DNA of 64,000 bases from Polaromonas sp. Lineage in GTDB: Bacteria > Pseudomonadota > Gammaproteobacteria > Burkholderiales > Burkholderiaceae_C. Below, piece by piece: positions 61,803 to 64,000 of this stretch. The stretch's first letter is position 1. Each line of letters begins with the position of its first letter. Under the pieces are notes generated by a model. It saw only the letters and a program-made list of their open reading frames with translations, made no database searches and was not told the DNA's origin. The position numbers and the translations under genes were made by a program. The stretch spans positions 1 to 64,000 of the forward strand of contig PNNC01000205.1 in assembly GCA_013824015.1 (NCBI GenBank), in the 5' to 3' direction.

Positions 61803-62558
61803 ATGCCCCCGCGCCGGCCCTTTCTTCACCCTGTGCTTTCCGCCGCCGTCTGCATGCTGGCCTGGCTGCTGGGCGGCTGTTCGACGCAGGGGCCGGCGGC
61901 GGTGCACCGCGGCGAGACCCCCGTCGCGCCGCTGACCTCCAGCGAGCTCGCGCAGTCAGACCTCAACCGCATGGCCACGCTGGGCATGCGCGACAACCTG
62001 GACAGCCTGTACCGCCTGCTCGACAAGCTCTACCGGCGCAATCCGGCCGAGTGGCGCAAGGGCGGCAACAGCAGCCGCGAGGCCGCCATACAACGCGTGC
62101 GCAGCGCCATCGAAAACCGCACGCCCTGGCCCGAATTGCAGGGCAAACGCGATATTGCGGCGCTGTCGCTGGCGCTCAGCCCCGACTTCCGCGGTGACCG
62201 CGTCGCTGCCTTTGTGGTTGCCAGCGCCGACATGCTGATCACCGCGCACGACGGCAAAACCACCTTCTACCTGGTCGATGGCCTGGACGCCCAGCACATC
62301 TACAACGCCGCGCGCAATGTCGAGTCCGCGGTCTGGCTGCTGGCCACGCGCCGCAGTGCGGCCGGGCAGCCCCTGCTGCTGGCCGATGAACTCTCCGAGC
62401 GCGAGCGCAACCTGAGCTTCGAGCGCGAGTTTGGCAAGATCGTCGGCCGTCTCGACCTGCTGTCCGGCGTGCTGACCGAAAAATACCGCCGCGCCGTGAT
62501 CACCTATGTGCAGAACCTGGCAGGCGCGTCGTTTCTGCAGTTTTTGCCGGTCAGGTAG
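61803..62558 (+). CDS. Putative lipoprotein, hypothetical
   Basis: MPPRRPFLHPVLSAAVCMLAWLLGGCSTQ lipobox. Confidence 0.8.
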   Translation: MPPRRPFLHPVLSAAVCMLAWLLGGCSTQGPAAVHRGETPVAPLTSSELAQSDLNRMATLGMRDNLDSLYRLLDKLYRRNPAEWRKGGNSSREAAIQRVRSAIENRTPWPELQGKRDIAALSLALSPDFRGDRVAAFVVASADMLITAHDGKTTFYLVDGLDAQHIYNAARNVESAVWLLATRRSAAGQPLLLADELSERERNLSFEREFGKIVGRLDLLSGVLTEKYRRAVITYVQNLAGASFLQFLPVR

Positions 62559-62577
62559 ACCCCCCGCAAAAATGGCC

Positions 62578-62625
62578 CTCACGGTCGTTCACTTCGTGTA
62601 ACTCCCTGCCCCCCGCGGGGGCCGC
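62578..62625 (+). repeat. Diverged single copy related to the 22857-23035 tandem repeat
   Basis: ctcacggtcgttcacttcgtgtaactccctgccccccgcgggggcc versus cacgttcgctcgctgcgcgtagctctctgccccccccggggggcg. Confidence 0.65.
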
Positions 62626-62735
62626 TGCGCCTGCGGACTGGCGGAGCCAGATCCGCGGCCCCTGCTTGAATGAAGAGCGGCCGCTGCATTCGGCCCGCGC
62701 AGCAGAAAGATTCACGGCTCTGAGACAATGCAAAG

Positions 62736-63836
62736 ATGTTTGCACCCCTCCAAAACGACAATTTCCTGCGCGCCTGCCTGCGCCAGGCCACCGACTACAC
62801 CCCCGTCTGGCTGATGCGCCAGGCCGGACGTTATTTGCCCGAGTACCGCGCCAGCCGCGCCAAGGCGGGCAGCTTCATGGGTCTGGCGACCTCGCCTGAC
62901 TACGCCACCGAAGTCACCTTGCAGCCGCTGGAGCGTTACCCGCTGGATGCGGCCATCCTGTTTTCCGACATCCTGACGGTGCCCGACGCGATGGGCCTGG
63001 GCCTGTCGTTTGCGCTGGGCGAAGGTCCGCGTTTTGCGACGCCGGTGCGCGACGAGGCGGCCGTGGCAAAACTCGAAGTCCCGGACATGGAAAAACTGCG
63101 TTACGTCTTCAACGCCGTCACCTCCATCCGCAAGGCGCTCAACGGCCGGGTGCCGCTGATCGGCTTTTCTGGCAGCCCCTGGACGCTGGCCTGCTACATG
63201 GTCGAAGGCACAGGCTCCGACGACTACCGCCTGGTCAAGACCATGCTGTACCAGCGCCCGGACCTGATGCACAAGATGCTGGCGATCAATGCCGACGCGG
63301 TGGCGGCCTACCTGAACGCGCAAATCGAGGCCGGCGCCCAGGCCGTGATGATTTTCGACAGCTGGGGCGGGGTGCTGGCCGACGCGGCCTTCCAGAGCTT
63401 CAGCCTGGCCTACACCCAGCGCGTGCTGAGCCAGCTCAAGCGCAGCCATGAGGGCGTGATCATTCCGCGGCTGGTCTTCACCAAGGGCGGCGGTCTGTGG
63501 CTGGAGCAGATGGCCCGGCTCGACTGCGAGGTGCTGGGCCTGGACTGGACCGTGAACCTCGGCCAGGCGCGGGCACGCGTGGGCGATCGCATGGCGCTGC
63601 AGGGCAACCTGGACCCGAACGTGCTGTTCGCCCAGCCGGCGCAGATAGAGAAAGAAGTGGCCGCGGTGCTGGACAGCTTCGGCCAGCCGCATGTGGACCT
63701 GCACAGCAACGGCCCGACCCACATCTTCAACCTGGGGCACGGCATCAGCCAGCACACACCGCCCGAAAGTGTCGAAGTGCTGGTGCGGGCGGTCCACGCC
63801 CATTCCCGCAGGATGCGTACCGGCACGCCGCATTAA
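62736..63836 (+). CDS. hemE: Uroporphyrinogen decarboxylase
   Basis: [65 protein letters not shown]. Confidence 0.98.
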   Translation: MFAPLQNDNFLRACLRQATDYTPVWLMRQAGRYLPEYRASRAKAGSFMGLATSPDYATEVTLQPLERYPLDAAILFSDILTVPDAMGLGLSFALGEGPRFATPVRDEAAVAKLEVPDMEKLRYVFNAVTSIRKALNGRVPLIGFSGSPWTLACYMVEGTGSDDYRLVKTMLYQRPDLMHKMLAINADAVAAYLNAQIEAGAQAVMIFDSWGGVLADAAFQSFSLAYTQRVLSQLKRSHEGVIIPRLVFTKGGGLWLEQMARLDCEVLGLDWTVNLGQARARVGDRMALQGNLDPNVLFAQPAQIEKEVAAVLDSFGQPHVDLHSNGPTHIFNLGHGISQHTPPESVEVLVRAVHAHSRRMRTGTPH

Positions 63837-64000
63837 GCGCGTTTTTGCATTGCCGATAACACAAAACCAGGCTCCGGAGGCAAGACTTATTCACAAAATT
63901 CGTGCTGCGGTGCGACATGACCGGGGTCAAGAAGCTAGTTTCGCTATCAAACCCATAGCGCCGCTAAGTCCTTGATTCATATAGCTTCTTCAAATTGCTT

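Noticed and set aside
63943-63990. Possible repeat copy gctatcaaacccatagcgccgctaag... near the window end
   Set aside because: The head matches (TAGC at offset 14-17) but the GGGCT part is absent; left as a half-copy candidate only.

Overview
The window is a high-GC chromosomal segment that looks like Comamonadaceae/Burkholderiales (judged from gene content and repeat types; no database search was run). It carries about 65 protein-coding genes, one tRNA-Arg(CCG), and no rRNA, IS element, prophage or CRISPR array that I could find. Housekeeping blocks: complete atpIBEFHAGDC operon, pilT-pilU, lipB-lipA with a YbeD/DUF493 gene and a D-amino-acid transaminase-like gene, the yraN-diaA-dolP/rsmI neighbourhood, putA with a divergent Lrp-type regulator, hemE, and a DsbD-like reductase. 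Less ordinary content: (1) a tight seven-gene minus-strand operon (1378-8038) that looks like a poorly characterised exopolysaccharide system: WecB-type UDP-GlcNAc 2-epimerase, processive GT2 synthase, bactofilin-like beta-helix membrane protein, alpha/alpha-barrel-like secreted enzyme, YaiO-type outer-membrane barrel and a polytopic membrane protein. Two tandem Crp/Fnr regulators and a PAS-GGDEF-EAL protein lie beside it. (2) A dispersed ~55-bp repeat family with fixed internal spacing (GCTa-N9/10-TAGC-N20-GGGCt). It occurs at least eight times, often inside or directly at the end of genes, where it appears to encode a signal peptide, a transmembrane helix, a C-terminus plus stop codon, and stretches of enzymes. 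(3) A YheT-type hydrolase whose conserved N-terminus can only be reached from a CTG codon overlapping the upstream stop (CTGA). (4) Several structured intergenic repeats.
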